A stretch of DNA of 64,000 nt, taken from contig NQMI01000023.1 in assembly GCA_002270565.1 (NCBI GenBank), positions 124,001 to 188,000 on the forward strand, written 5' to 3'. The stretch comes from Stenocarpella maydis. Lineage: Eukaryota > Ascomycota > Sordariomycetes > Diaporthales > Diaporthaceae. This document shows positions 46,120 to 57,281 of the stretch, in pieces. The translations under genes and the position numbers were made by a program. Each line of letters opens with the position of its first letter. Position 1 is the stretch's first letter. The notes under the pieces were generated by a model. It did not search any database. It had not been told where the DNA came from and was given only the letters and a program-made list of their open reading frames with translations.

Positions 46120-47003
46120 CCGGTAAGACCTGGGCGGGATGGCGTCGAGGGCGAGGGCGGGGCCGTCGCTGTTGCGCAGGACACGACAGCCGTGCCCATG
46201 TTCGGTACCGGCGGGCGAGAACTGCACGGCATCGGTTGGTGGTGGCCAACTGTGCGGCCGGGTGATGAGCGGGGGGGATGGCTGACGAAAGGGCCGGTGA
46301 GCAAGTTAATCCCATCGATAGAGATGATGGCGGTGGCAGTGCCCATGTGCGTGATGCTAATCGAGCTTTTGGAGGTCGAAGGCGGCATGGCTGCATGGCG
46401 TCTGCTTGTTAGCCGAGCTTAATCCAAGCCAGCGATAATACCAGGCATGTTTGGATTCGGCCATGGTCTTATAGAAAAGAACAGCAGACATCTCTGTAGG
46501 CCACATGGCTCTGCTTAGCAATCTCGAGCAAACGTTCTCCCGGGTGACTTGTTATCGTAAGGTGATTGTTATGGTATTTGCAACATCGCGGCTTGGCTTG
46601 TCACCCTGTGCTGGTGAGCCTTGGCGGACTTACACACCCGATCAGGTTAGACCGCGGTGGACAGCACACATCTGTTGTGCAACACACTCACTCCTACCGG
46701 CAGTGGGGTTTCCGAGCATGGGTCCAAGAGCCAGAATGCTGCAGTCTGTATATCCTAAAATCGACAAGCTTACGCTCCGGGGGGCAGCGGCGACATACGG
46801 CTGGTATTACCAAGCTTGAAGTTTTGTTTTCCCGGAGGGTACATGCATGCCAACAGTGCTCGGAAAAGCGCATTGCGGGGCTGCTTCTGAGGGGGAGTGT
46901 TGAGATTACCTGGGTACCTAAGTATCCTAAGCACCTGCTGGGAAATGTGAGATGGCTGAGATGCCCGATTGGTGAATTCGGTCAATGAGTCCCTGGCACC
47001 GCA
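46120..47003. other. Convergent spacer
   Basis: No gene is supported between the two convergent stop codons; short open frames on both strands lack any recognisable motif. Confidence 0.5.
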
Positions 47004-48712
47004 TCATGTCCTGTTGAACCCCCCCACCCCATCTCTGCTCAAGACGCGATACGCAATCCCTAGTGGGAATATTGCCGAAGCCGGCCCAAATAATCTCATT
47101 CCCCGCTGAAGAAAATATTCAACGCCTTGGCAGATCCTGGCAGCGACGTCTCGGGCTTTCGTATACAAGCAGTCCATCTCCACTGTCTCGCCCGTGGCCA
47201 ACGTCGCGGCGCTTCCATGGCCGGCTACGAGATAACCAACCTTCTGAAGCTCCGTGAGGCATAAGATCTCAAACGACAAGGCATGAGTATAAACATTTGG
47301 TTGTCATCAAGTCAGGAATCCTGAGATGGGCCGGATCCACCCGGCAACGATCTCTCCATCTGCATAGTCGTTTATGCAATTCCAACAATCCCGATCGTAT
47401 CCGTTCAGCCTCTGAAGTAAACACATCGGACGGTCGACTGCTCAAGTTATCAATGACCTCTAGCAGGGACGGGAGGGCCGCAGTATCACTGATGAGCAGC
47501 TGCATGTCTGATGGTGGATAGAGGGAAAATGGCTTTGTTTCCCACCGAGGCTGGGAAAGGAACGTAGGCTTTCGTTTGTCTAAAGCTTGGAAAAGCTTCC
47601 AGGTGCGTTAGGCGCGCGTGCCATGGATGACTTGAAATGTGTGACACTCACTAGTACGGGCCTACACCCAACGAAAATGGTATGATAAATGTCTGAGCTG
47701 AATAACTCTGGCGGATAATTTTGGAATAGTACACCAAGTCCAGCAAAGTGTGCATGGACACCACCAGAAGAAGTTGGAGAAATTAACTGGTAGACAATCT
47801 TTAGTACAAGACCTCACCCAAAGAGAACGCCTGTTGCACTTACCTCCACCATGGCCAGACATGCCACGGATACCGCTGTCTTGATGTCGAAGGACACATC
47901 CGACCTGAATAGATCACGACGCAACCTCTGCAACGTTGAGCTGTAGGCTTCAAGGCTCCGAAAGTCCATCCGCCTGCAGTCTGGCCCTAGTTGGTGGAGC
48001 ATTGGGGATCAGCTGTCACTGGACCATGGAATAGCGTAAAACAAGCCACAGGATGGCCATGCCTTTTGAGACATGGGCTCCAGGAGATTTCTATCCCAAA
48101 TAAGTAACAAAAGAAAATGGGGGGGGGGGAGCTCTAGAAGCTGACCTCTGTCAAGGATGGTAGTCGCCAATGCCTTCACTGCTATGGAGATAAGGGCCTC
48201 GGAGCGCATCTCGTCCACAAGTCTAGGCAGCACCCCGACCCAGGCGCCGCAGACTTGAATCGTGCTCGAGTCCGGGGAGGATACCACGCACTTGGTCCCA
48301 GGAGTGAAGCAATTGAGTATCACTGCTGTGCATTCACCAGCAGTTGGCGGGCCAACACGGCTGGGGGATGGGCAACGCCAAGCCAGTTGGGCACACGTTT
48401 TCTTTGTAAGACCATTACTTGCAGTCTCTGACGGCTGAGGCGTGCTTCTGTGCGCTCCTTCTCCGAGTGCGGACCGCCGTCTCGCATTTCTGGGCTCTCG
48501 CTTCTGTAAGGTCGGCTGATATGGTATGAAGACGGCGTCGACCTGATATCCTTCGCACGGTCGTCCGAGGAACAGGCACTGAGAACAAGCCGGCCGCTTT
48601 CCGTCACACTGCGCAGATGGTCAACAGCTGGCCGGGTCGGAAGGACAGCATCGCCTACTCCTAGCTTATGGGCCCTGCAATTGGGGCAAACCGTTGTCTG
48701 TTTTGTCTTCAT
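47004..48712 (-). CDS. Zn2Cys6 fungal transcription factor
   Basis: Binuclear zinc-cluster regulator with the fungal-specific C-terminal domain. Exons proposed: 48712-48659, 48608-48146, 47986-47844, 47786-47652 and 47595 to about 47273, then a last segment to 47004. The first 50-base intron splits the zinc cluster; joining gives CPNCRAHKLGCDG then KRPACSQCLFLGRPC, with Cys9, 12, 19, 26, 29 and 36 spaced 2-6-6-2-6. Read without splicing, the cluster would look broken. Later exons give 'HFAGLGVLFQNYPPELFSS' and 'KRKPTFLSQPRWETKPF', typical of this family, and the end reads 'ICQGVEYFLQRGMRLFG'. Between 47273 and 47235 the frame shifts: either a very short intron (about 37 bases with GT-AG ends) or an indel. 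Its target could be the adjacent NmrA-like gene (inference). Confidence 0.78.
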
Positions 48713-49726
48713 GGTCCTGTATGAGGCCTACCTAGGTTATCAACAATATTCTTTGCAAATCCCTTGGCGTCGGTTGTTGCCCAGCTATAATCACAATCTC
48801 AGATCAACTGGGACTGAAGTGAGCTTGCCCGAGGCTGAAAAAGAAGGGAAAGCCAGCCCGTCAAGACTAGCAGGTCTTGGCGGCATATGATTCCTCATTC
48901 GGTGATCGGCGGTGATGTAGGACCCTGTGGACGGAGGCTCTAGCTTACTATTCGGTGTCAGACACATCAAAGAGGTATTGTTGCCCATGTATCCTCAGTC
49001 AGAATTGACGGGCGGGTCGGTCGAGAGGCTTGGGGCCGCGTTTCTTAGACACACTCAAGGGCAGAAGGGAAGCAAATGGGGAGTGTGTTCCTCACGGGAG
49101 AGATTGTCACGAGCTATGTCCACATGCCCTCGTCCCGAAGACAAGCACAGTTCAACCAAGCTGGCTTCATTTCTAATTCTATCGCAATACCCTTTATAAA
49201 TACAAGATATATGAGAGCTTCGGTGATCCCTCTATACAGTCGTAAACGCTCATAGACCCAGCATTAAATAATCGACACAACACAGATAACAATAAGTTTC
49301 AAAACACAATAGCAACTAAGAAAATAGTGACGGCCTACCGTTCCGCCGCGGTGCTGACCTCGGCTCTTCGAACCAGAGGCCGCATATTCAGCTCCAGGGG
49401 CGATGAATACTCTCAAGTGACAGACAAGGAAAGGTCTTTGATTTGTGTGATCTAGGATCAAGAGTGGTACTAAATAGCACATGCCAACCGCAACCCGAGT
49501 CCTCCCTCCATCCCTGAAAAGATACAAACTTTGCGTAATGAAGACACCCAATGAAACCCCAACCAGTTTATGATGCGTGGAACTAGAGCAGCTGTACCAT
49601 TACTGACAGTGCTACTATGCTAACTAAACCAACTCCAACCCAGATGGAGCCACTACGAGGGGGGTCTAGGAGAGGCCTTTTCAGGTCTGTCCGAGGATAT
49701 GAAATAAACAGCAGGTGCTATCTGCT
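48713..49726. other. Spacer upstream of the Zn2Cys6 gene
   Basis: About 1 kb with no gene seen; it holds the regulator's promoter and the 3' flank of the protease gene. Confidence 0.5.
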
Positions 49727-51456
49727 TTAGGCACGGATCTCGCCGAGGAACTCCTTGAGCTCCTCATCGACGAGCTCGTGGATCTTCTCGGAGAACTTCT
49801 CGGCCTTGTTGGCAAAGGACTCGCCGGCAGAGGTGACCTTGCCAGAGATGACCTTGAAGTCGTTCTCGATGGCCTTCTCAAGCTCTGAGACCGACTCGAG
49901 GACGCTCTCATCGGCAGTCGACTTCCTCTCCTCGGGCTTGACAACATAGCTACCGCCCTCGATGATGGAGGTGTAGTTGCTGCAACCGCCGCCGTTCCAG
50001 GCCAGCAGGTTGGGGGTGTCCCGGGGAATGTCAGTGAGAGCATCGACGGTGGCGATGCTGAGAAGCTGGCTCTTGAGCTCCTTGGGGGTGATGGCGGCGA
50101 CCGAGTACTCCGAGTCGGAGGATGGCTGCAGGGACAGGTAGTAGGCTAGAAGACCGCAGATGTGGGGAGAAGCCATGGAAGTTCCCGAGATGGTGTTAAC
50201 CGCGGTCTTGCTTCCGATCCAGGTAGACTGGATGCTCAGGCCAGGGGCGAAGATGTCAGTGCACTTTCCGTAGTTGGAGAAGTAGGCACGGCTGTCGTCA
50301 ATGGCCGAGGCACCGACGGTGACGGCCTTCTCAGCGGCAGCGGGCGAGTAGTTACATGCGTCCGCGTTGTCGTTTCCTGCGGCGACGGCGAAGTGGAGGC
50401 CGGCGTCGACGGCGGCGTTAACAGCCTGGTCAAGCAGGTTGGTCTTGCCGCCACCGAGGGACATGTTGGCGACGGAGCCCTTGAAGCCCTTGCGCTTGCC
50501 GTTCTTGGCAGCCTTGACCTGCTCCTGGTGCGAAGTAGCAGCAAAGTCTACGCCGGCAATGACATCAGCCATAGTGCCGCTGCCATTAGAACGCAGAACC
50601 TTGACAGCGTAAACATTGGCCTTCTTGGCAACTCCGTACTTCTTTCCGGCGATGGTTCCGGAGCAGTGAGTGCCGTGGCCGTTGCCGTCCACGTCGGCAT
50701 CGCCGTTCGGAACGGTCTTGCCCCAGTGAGCGCGGCCCTCAAAGTCAACGTGCTCAGTGTTTATGCCGGTGTCAATGACATAGGCGTCGACGCCCTCACC
50801 ACCGTCCTCGGCGTAGAGGTACTTGTTGAAGGTACCGAACGAGAGGGGGTTACGGTGGGAGACACGGGCCAGGCCCCAGGGGGCCATCTTCTCGGTCTCG
50901 CCGTTGCAAGTGTCCTGGGCCTCATACTTCATGGTGTGAACGATGGTGTCCTGCTCGATAGCCTCAACCTGTTGGGGAGAGCGGAGTCAGCTGATGAACG
51001 ATGGAGGTGACAAGAGTCGTGTTGTGGCTGATGCCCTCCCCGATGGACGGAACCAGCTGGGGGAGCGAGACTTACGTCAGGATGCCTTCGGATCTCCTCG
51101 ATGGTGGCGTCATCAAAGTGACCGGCGTAGCCCATGAAGGCACCGCCGATCTTGTAGGTGTGCTTGAGACCCTCGAAGACGGTGTCGACGAGGGGGAGCT
51201 GGCCACGCTTCCGCAGCTCAAGCTCGCGGGACTCCTGGCTGGCCGAGTGTACCGAGTTCAGCCAGGTGTGGTGGTTGGCGGCGTGTGAGTCAGTCACATG
51301 CTTCTTGAACTTGATGATGTAGCGGTTGGGGATGACGTCCGCGTTGGACGAGCTCAGGATGGGTGCGACGCCATCGTGGATGGTGCCGGTGGTGAAGGAT
51401 GGGACAGCAGCAGCAGCAGCGTAGGCTGCGAGGTAGAGGGCGGCGAAGCCTCTCAT
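49727..51456 (-). CDS. Cerevisin-type subtilisin serine protease, probably vacuolar
   Basis: Subtilase S8 of 540 residues, similar in layout to yeast Prb1 and to the fungal vacuolar protease allergens. Exons 51456-51076 and 50968-49727 join in phase. An alanine-rich signal peptide (MRGFAALYLAAYAAAAAVP) is followed by an I9 inhibitor propeptide ('PNRYIIKFKKHVTDSHA'). The catalytic triad is Asp193 (YVIDTGIN), His225 (GHGTHC) and Ser391 (GTSMASPH); Asn326 in AAGND is the oxyanion residue. After the catalytic domain comes an extension of about 110 residues, ending in a charged, amphipathic helix-rich tail (from 'SELEKAIENDFKVISG'). This tail and the lack of a secretion-type end favour the vacuole over export. 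The signal peptide's poly-alanine is encoded by a GCT/CAG-type run near 51405-51420. Confidence 0.93.
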
Positions 51457-53549
51457 GCTGGCTGCGAGGTATGAGCCGAGATGACAGGGAACAATAAGGA
51501 ATGGAAGATGGTCAGTGGGTCTACCAGCGACGACGAAAAGGGTGTCGGAATGAAGTAGGAAGCAGCAAGAACGACGAAGAATAGGCACACGAGGATAAGG
51601 AGATGAAGGGCAGGAAAGGGATGATGGACAAGTCAAGGTTGGGTGGTTGTGTTGTTGGTGATGGTTGATGATGGGAAGAGGAGGAAGAGGAAGGGCGAGG
51701 GTTTAAGATGGTAGGTAGGAGACGAGGGACCGAGGTAGCAGCGTTGCGTTGTTGGGCCAGCTGCTGTCGTTATCAGTAGGAAGGCAAGGCACGGGGCCTG
51801 CGTTATCGCCCACTAAGGATGACGACTGACGACACCACGGGCGTGAAGGGACACCATGGGCAGGACGGGGGTTCGACGGGCCACTCCTAGGGGCGGTACG
51901 TACCTCGCTGCCAAGTGGGGGATCCCAGGCGGGAGTGGGCCCCCAAGTCGCAGGTACGTCTCGCCCTCTTTTCCGCTCTCTCTGTACTCCGTAGGGTACG
52001 CCAATAATAAGCCGCCAGGAGCCGTAATACACTAATAAGCGCAACGCAACCCACGGCTGCCTTGCCTTGGGACCCTTGCCCACCAGCGAAGCCCACACGG
52101 AATTGTAGAGGACAAGTGGTATTCTTCTATATCCGTACTACTGTCTTGTACTCGTGCACTACTGCCCACTTACACAGTACCCAGGTACGTATCTGGGTAG
52201 GTAGGTGTCTTGGCCGGAAGCTGCACCCAGCAGTCTGAGAGTGGCTGGAGGCCTTTCTTGTGTTGGTTGGTTCAGACGCGGATGGGAGGCTAGGCTGGCA
52301 GGGGTCCTGAGAGCCTTCCCCGGACTCGTCCAGGCAGCTGAGGAGGCAGGCAAGCTCCCCTGATAAGAGCTCCTGTATCTACCGCAGTCCAGCAGACACA
52401 CAGTACCGCATTCGGACTGCTTCCGGGGTGCAATGTCAGACATCAGCTAGGCACGAGACCTCTCTCCTACGCTATCATTATTCATTCATTGCAGAAAAGC
52501 AACTCCCCGTCAGGTCGTCTGCCCGTGTGGCACAACCCCCCCCACACCCTTCCACAACAATGCCACCACAGTATATCCAACCGCCAAGTACCAGGTACGC
52601 CAGCTGGGATGATACTGACGAGCACCCTGCGGGACGAACAGCACCAGAACCACCTGCCCACCTCCAGCTGGCCAAACCTTGTCTGAGATTGGTGCAACGT
52701 CTTCCTCTACCGACTACTCGACTCAGTCCCAGCCACTTCTACAGGACCGAGCGTTCGCCACATCCGCTGCGCCCGAGAGGCCGCTGGAGCACAACTGCCA
52801 GGGCTCCTTCTGAAAGGCTGAGTCCCGCTGACCGTCGCCAAAAAACCCACACTGAAGGCCATGTGTCATCCCCTGGCCCCGCTCCTCCAGCTCCTGCCAG
52901 CGGCCGGCGGGACGGGAGCCCTGCAGATCCCGGCGTCCACGCAGGTCAGATGGGCTCGCGCGGATGCTTGCACGTGCCCTGAGGCGTCCGGAACTCGCAG
53001 GCACCCACCCCTCCCCCCCAACGCGCACCTCCATGCCCTTTTTGGGACTCGAGTCAAACTGTGAGGCGGATGAACAAAGCACATCGTGCCTCTGCGGAAT
53101 GACTCGAGAGTCGCACCTCGGCATGATCCCTGCCCGCTGTAGGAGGGAGAAGGACCCCTAAATCCAGACGAGCAACACGGGCCATGAGGGAAACATCTAC
53201 ACCGCACCCTTGGGGGCCCATGGGCGATATCATGATTGGCGTCCTTCGCTTCACCGAGTCCGGGGGACAGGGGCACAATACCCATAACCATGTGGAACCG
53301 ACTTAACCACGGGCTCAGATAGCATGGACACTGCACTTAGAAGCCCCCTACACCACAGCTTTTCGCGCAGATACAAAGTGGATGGGAGTGGTCCGTCTAA
53401 CTAATCTTTAGGACCAAATTGCCCATAGTATCTGCCACCTACCCATGGGCCCTGTCAAACATCACAGCACAACTGCGCAGAGGACACCAAAACCGCCAAG
53501 AAACAACATGCTCATTGTGCTGCATACCCAACCCCCAACTGGCCATCAT
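51457..53549. other. Spacer between the large membrane protein gene and the protease
   Basis: 2.1 kb without a supported gene. It contains the protease promoter and 5' leader. Overlapping open frames at 52.4-53.3 kb on both strands look like chance frames in GC-rich DNA. Confidence 0.5.
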
Positions 53550-56500
53550 CTAGACATCAAAGTACCACCTATTGAGCCGCCGCGAGATATCACCAAAGAA
53601 AGGCTGGATCAAGCCGCTGTCCGCCTGGAAAGCAGACCAGAGCGGGTACGGCCTTCGCAACGCTGTGCCCCTGTAGTATGCCGCAGAGCGCTGGGCGTTG
53701 GCAGCCCTCCACACCCTCCTCTCCTCGATCAGGGCTATCATCATCGTGGCGAACCACATTGAGAAGAGCAGCAGGGCGAGGAGTGGGAGGTTTAGATTCA
53801 CAACCGGAAGCCTGGCAAGCGCAGGCCGCATCACGTCCTGCCCCCACACGTATCGCCGATTAAAGTACTCGCCCATCTGGAACAACCAGGGCACCAAGGA
53901 CCACACCCAAGCCCCGAATATTCCAGGCCACAGTAGGGCTGGCGACACGACTAGGCAAAGGTCCCAGAGCAGCGTCAGGATCGTCATGATCCAGTCCCGA
54001 GGTGCCGCCCCGGACCCTGGCACGAAATCCAGACGAGGTCCCGAATCCGCCCTGCGTCCCTCGCACGGCATCACGGGGTCGAGACGTTCGGTTCTGGGGG
54101 GAGGTTCTGAACCCGCCCTCCGTCCCCTTCCCCCTGGGCCGGTGGCGGGAGCTGGTGTCCAAGCGGGAGGCTGCGTCCCGGCAGGAGCATCGGCATCGCG
54201 TCCTACCCTACAGCGGATAAGACCTGCTGCTGCTAGTACGTTTCTGAGGGCCTTAGCGAGGCTCACGGGCTCCTGAGCTGGCTGGTTCACTGGCTTCCCG
54301 GCCATGTTTCTGCACGTGTAGAAGAGCGGGGGCCCGCCATATGCGCCTCTGCCACAGCAGGGGCACCTGCCGCCGCCCCTGCCACCAGCCGTTGCCAACG
54401 CGGGGGCTTCCACCGCTCGCCCTACAACGGTCGGCTCTACCGCGGTCGGCTCTGCCGCGGCCGGCCTTTCTTCCTCTGGATGTTGAACCGGCACGTTCCC
54501 TGCTTGGTCGCCCAGTGCTCCTTGGTTGGCCGATGGTGCTTGGTCTTCCGATGGTGCTTGGTTGTCCGGTGTTGCTCCAGCAGGCTGGACTCCTTCTCCC
54601 CCCTCAGAACGTTCTGCTGCTTCTCTTGCAAGTCTTGCACGTAATTCTGCTTGGACATCCCCGAGAAGGCCCAACCCAGCCAGTCTGTCACGGCTAACAC
54701 CTCCGTACTCGGGGTCATTCACATTATTCACGGTGTCGTTCATGTTGTTCACACCGTCGTCCACGGCGGTGTTGTGGCCATTGTTCTGGCCTGCCGCCCG
54801 CCCGTCGACCACAAACCTCACACTGCGGCCGCTACTAGCTCGAGACCTTGACGAGCCTGCCCCCGACGAGCCCCCCGTAGACCCCGGCGGGTTGCTCCCG
54901 CGAGCGAGGTCGCAGGCGCAGCCGCACATCGGCAGCTCGCTCAGCTCCAGCGGGTGGCGGATGACGGGTGCGCAGTACTTGCATGGCCCGCGTGGGTGCG
55001 TGGCGATCCATTCTGGAGTCGCGAGGAGAGGTGGCAGGAGATCCGCGGCATCCCGGGGTCCACCTAGGGCATTTGAGCGCCTACCGGAACCACCAGATTG
55101 TCTACTGCCAGCTTCCGATGTCGTCGGTTGCCTACTGCCAGCCTCCGACAGCCTCCTGGACCCGGACCAGCGGCTGCCGAAAGGGCCTGGCTGCCCGCTG
55201 CGAGCTTCTGACGGCCTCCTGGACCTGGACGATGGTTGGCTGCTAGAATCCGACGGTCCCCCACCGCCTAGGCCCAATAGTTCACCAGCGAGGTTCTGGG
55301 GAGGTCTCGCGTTGTCCGAGGGCCCACCCAACGGCATTCCGCTGTCGCCATCTGATGAGTCTATGTCGCGGCTACCTCCGAACAGGGTTGTAAATAGCCC
55401 ATTGTTCGGGCGGCCAGGGGGAGAAACTCTCGCAGCTTCGAGCCGCTCGTTTTCTTGGGCAAGCCAGGCCGCTTCCTGCCTGGCCTCGTCCAACTCTCTC
55501 GTCCGCTCATCCCTGGTTGCCATGGCATCGCGCAGCTGAATCAGGAGCTGGAGCCTGGATAGCTGGGCGTTCTCCGAGAATGGTGCCGGTCTGACATCTA
55601 CACCCTCAGGGTTGAGGCCGGCCCTGATCTGGAGGCCCCGGGCCAGGTCTTCGTGTCGCCCGAGCTGGTTGATGAAGTTCACGAAGGCCCCGAAGGCCTG
55701 CTCGCGCGCCGGAGACATGGGTGCCGAACTAGCAGGTGATCTGGATGGCTCCGCTGGGCTGGGTACCGGTGGGCTGTCCTGAGTTGGCTGGTCCCTGCCG
55801 GTCTGTCTTGACGGACCGGGCGTGGGGGCAGAATCTGGCTGCTCGTAATATTCAACGGTTTTTTCGAGCCTTTGGATTTCTCTGCGGAGATCGGCACGGT
55901 CGGCATTGAGCTCCGTTCTCAAATCTCCTATTCGTTCTTGGAGTCTCTCCTCGGCTGCTCGTGCTTCATCTTCGGTCTGCGTCGTTGCGTCTACCGCTTC
56001 TTGGCGTCGCTGTTCTAAGGCCAGGACCAGATTTACGAGGTCTTCCCTCGAATTTGTCATCAGCGCTTCGCGGCTCAAGGGGTTAGCCTCCGGTTCTGTT
56101 GCGTTCGGGTCGAGCGACGATGCGCCGGAGGAGCGCGAGGTGCGTCGTCGGGATCTCCGTATTGGTGAATTCATCTCCATGAGGTCCATTATGTTTCTGG
56201 CTGAGTTTTCTATGTATATCCTCTCTTCGATGAGTGCGTCGCCCACCCTGGCTCGCGCAGCTTGGGTTCTTGCCTGTGTTTCCTGGATGATTTGATCCCG
56301 GACGTCAGCCGGGACCCTGTCCCCAGCATCTGCGAGGACGCGTCTTATGCCTGCCACCCCTTCCTCCGCTATGGCATCCAGCGTGTCGGTACCCAGCTGG
56401 AACACAAAGTCTCTAGCGCTATCAATACCCTGCTGCCATCTGTGCCAGTTATTGGTGACTTCGCGGGCTCTCATTTGCTCCAATATATTGAGAAAAGCGC

Positions 56501-57281
56501 GGTTCCGGCTGTCAAGCTCACTATTAGGGCCTCCGGGTGTGCTGGGTAGACCTCCCCGTTCATTAGCTATGGTCTTCAACCCAAAAGGAGTGCGGCGGTC
56601 GCGCCCTCCGACGGGATTCAGGGTGTTCTCTCCTGTGGCCTCAATCTCGCCAGCCTCGGAAGCGATCGTGAGGCCTCTGTCGGGGCGTGTGGCACGTGGC
56701 CCGCTACTGCCTCCAGCAGCCGGAGATCCTGGCTCACCCTGTGAGCCACTTCCTCGACTGTTAAGCCTGAGGCGAGAAGGCCCCGTAAGCGGTGTTTCAC
56801 GGGGCACGATATCCGGCTCCACGATCTCCACGATCTCCGGCTCTTCCACAATAGAAACAGGTCGAGATCTAGACGATGCCGACGTGTTCGACCTCTGGGG
56901 GGCGTCGCCTGCGCTACCAGCCGTGACCGAGGAGGAACGTCGGTTCCTCGGGCTAGCGGCACTATTGCCACCGAACAATCTGGTGAAGAAGCTGGCTCTC
57001 GACAGTGTCGCAGGTACAGATCCATTTGGTGAGGGTGATTGTACAGAGGCCGCACTTGGCGATCGTGAGCTGCAGGGCCGTTGGTCCCCCTGGCGCACAG
57101 GGTCAGCGCTCTGAATACCTTCCTGTTGAGGTTGCTTGGAGGCACTTGTGCCTTGCGAGCCTTCACCGGCCGGGGCCCGAGGAGGCTGAGAATCGTTGTC
57201 ATTGACTAAGGCATCATCTGCTGTCGTCTCAGCAGACGGTGCTGCATTTCCATCGCCATCATTTTCGTCTACACTCGACAT
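53550..57281 (-). CDS. Hypothetical large low-complexity protein with coiled coils, Cys clusters and C-terminal membrane helices
   Basis: Uninterrupted frame of 1243 residues from the ATG at 57281; I do not recognise the family. The first ~390 residues are Ser/Pro/Gly/Asp-rich and probably disordered. Two heptad-like coiled-coil stretches follow, near residues 410-475 ('RLQERIGDLRTELNADRADL') and 575-620. A repeat-rich section uses variants of RRLSEAGSRQP and NNMNDTVNNVND. Two cysteine clusters occur: CKYCAP...MCGCACDLAR and RCPCCGRGAYGG...YTCRN, both plausible zinc sites. The C-terminus has two or three hydrophobic segments ('DWIMTILTLLWDLCLVVSPA', 'LPLLALLLFSMWFATMMIAL') and then a 56-residue basic/aromatic tail. 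An intracellular membrane-anchored scaffold is a fair guess; no enzyme motif was seen. Confidence 0.8.
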   Translation of the reverse strand: MSSVDENDGDGNAAPSAETTADDALVNDNDSQPPRAPAGEGSQGTSASKQPQQEGIQSADPVRQGDQRPCSSRSPSAASVQSPSPNGSVPATLSRASFFTRLFGGNSAASPRNRRSSSVTAGSAGDAPQRSNTSASSRSRPVSIVEEPEIVEIVEPDIVPRETPLTGPSRLRLNSRGSGSQGEPGSPAAGGSSGPRATRPDRGLTIASEAGEIEATGENTLNPVGGRDRRTPFGLKTIANERGGLPSTPGGPNSELDSRNRAFLNILEQMRAREVTNNWHRWQQGIDSARDFVFQLGTDTLDAIAEEGVAGIRRVLADAGDRVPADVRDQIIQETQARTQAARARVGDALIEERIYIENSARNIMDLMEMNSPIRRSRRRTSRSSGASSLDPNATEPEANPLSREALMTNSREDLVNLVLALEQRRQEAVDATTQTEDEARAAEERLQERIGDLRTELNADRADLRREIQRLEKTVEYYEQPDSAPTPGPSRQTGRDQPTQDSPPVPSPAEPSRSPASSAPMSPAREQAFGAFVNFINQLGRHEDLARGLQIRAGLNPEGVDVRPAPFSENAQLSRLQLLIQLRDAMATRDERTRELDEARQEAAWLAQENERLEAARVSPPGRPNNGLFTTLFGGSRDIDSSDGDSGMPLGGPSDNARPPQNLAGELLGLGGGGPSDSSSQPSSRSRRPSEARSGQPGPFGSRWSGSRRLSEAGSRQPTTSEAGSRQSGGSGRRSNALGGPRDAADLLPPLLATPEWIATHPRGPCKYCAPVIRHPLELSELPMCGCACDLARGSNPPGSTGGSSGAGSSRSRASSGRSVRFVVDGRAAGQNNGHNTAVDDGVNNMNDTVNNVNDPEYGGVSRDRLAGLGLLGDVQAELRARLAREAAERSEGGEGVQPAGATPDNQAPSEDQAPSANQGALGDQAGNVPVQHPEEERPAAAEPTAVEPTVVGRAVEAPALATAGGRGGGRCPCCGRGAYGGPPLFYTCRNMAGKPVNQPAQEPVSLAKALRNVLAAAGLIRCRVGRDADAPAGTQPPAWTPAPATGPGGRGRRAGSEPPPRTERLDPVMPCEGRRADSGPRLDFVPGSGAAPRDWIMTILTLLWDLCLVVSPALLWPGIFGAWVWSLVPWLFQMGEYFNRRYVWGQDVMRPALARLPVVNLNLPLLALLLFSMWFATMMIALIEERRVWRAANAQRSAAYYRGTALRRPYPLWSAFQADSGLIQPFFGDISRRLNRWYFDV

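Noticed and set aside
48320..48712. Reading the Zn2Cys6 gene's first frame unspliced, implying a degenerate zinc cluster
   Set aside because: A 50-base GT-AG intron restores all six cysteines in exact spacing, so the domain is intact.
51405..51420. Trinucleotide run suggesting a microsatellite
   Set aside because: It encodes the alanine-rich signal peptide of the subtilisin, so it is explained by coding sequence.
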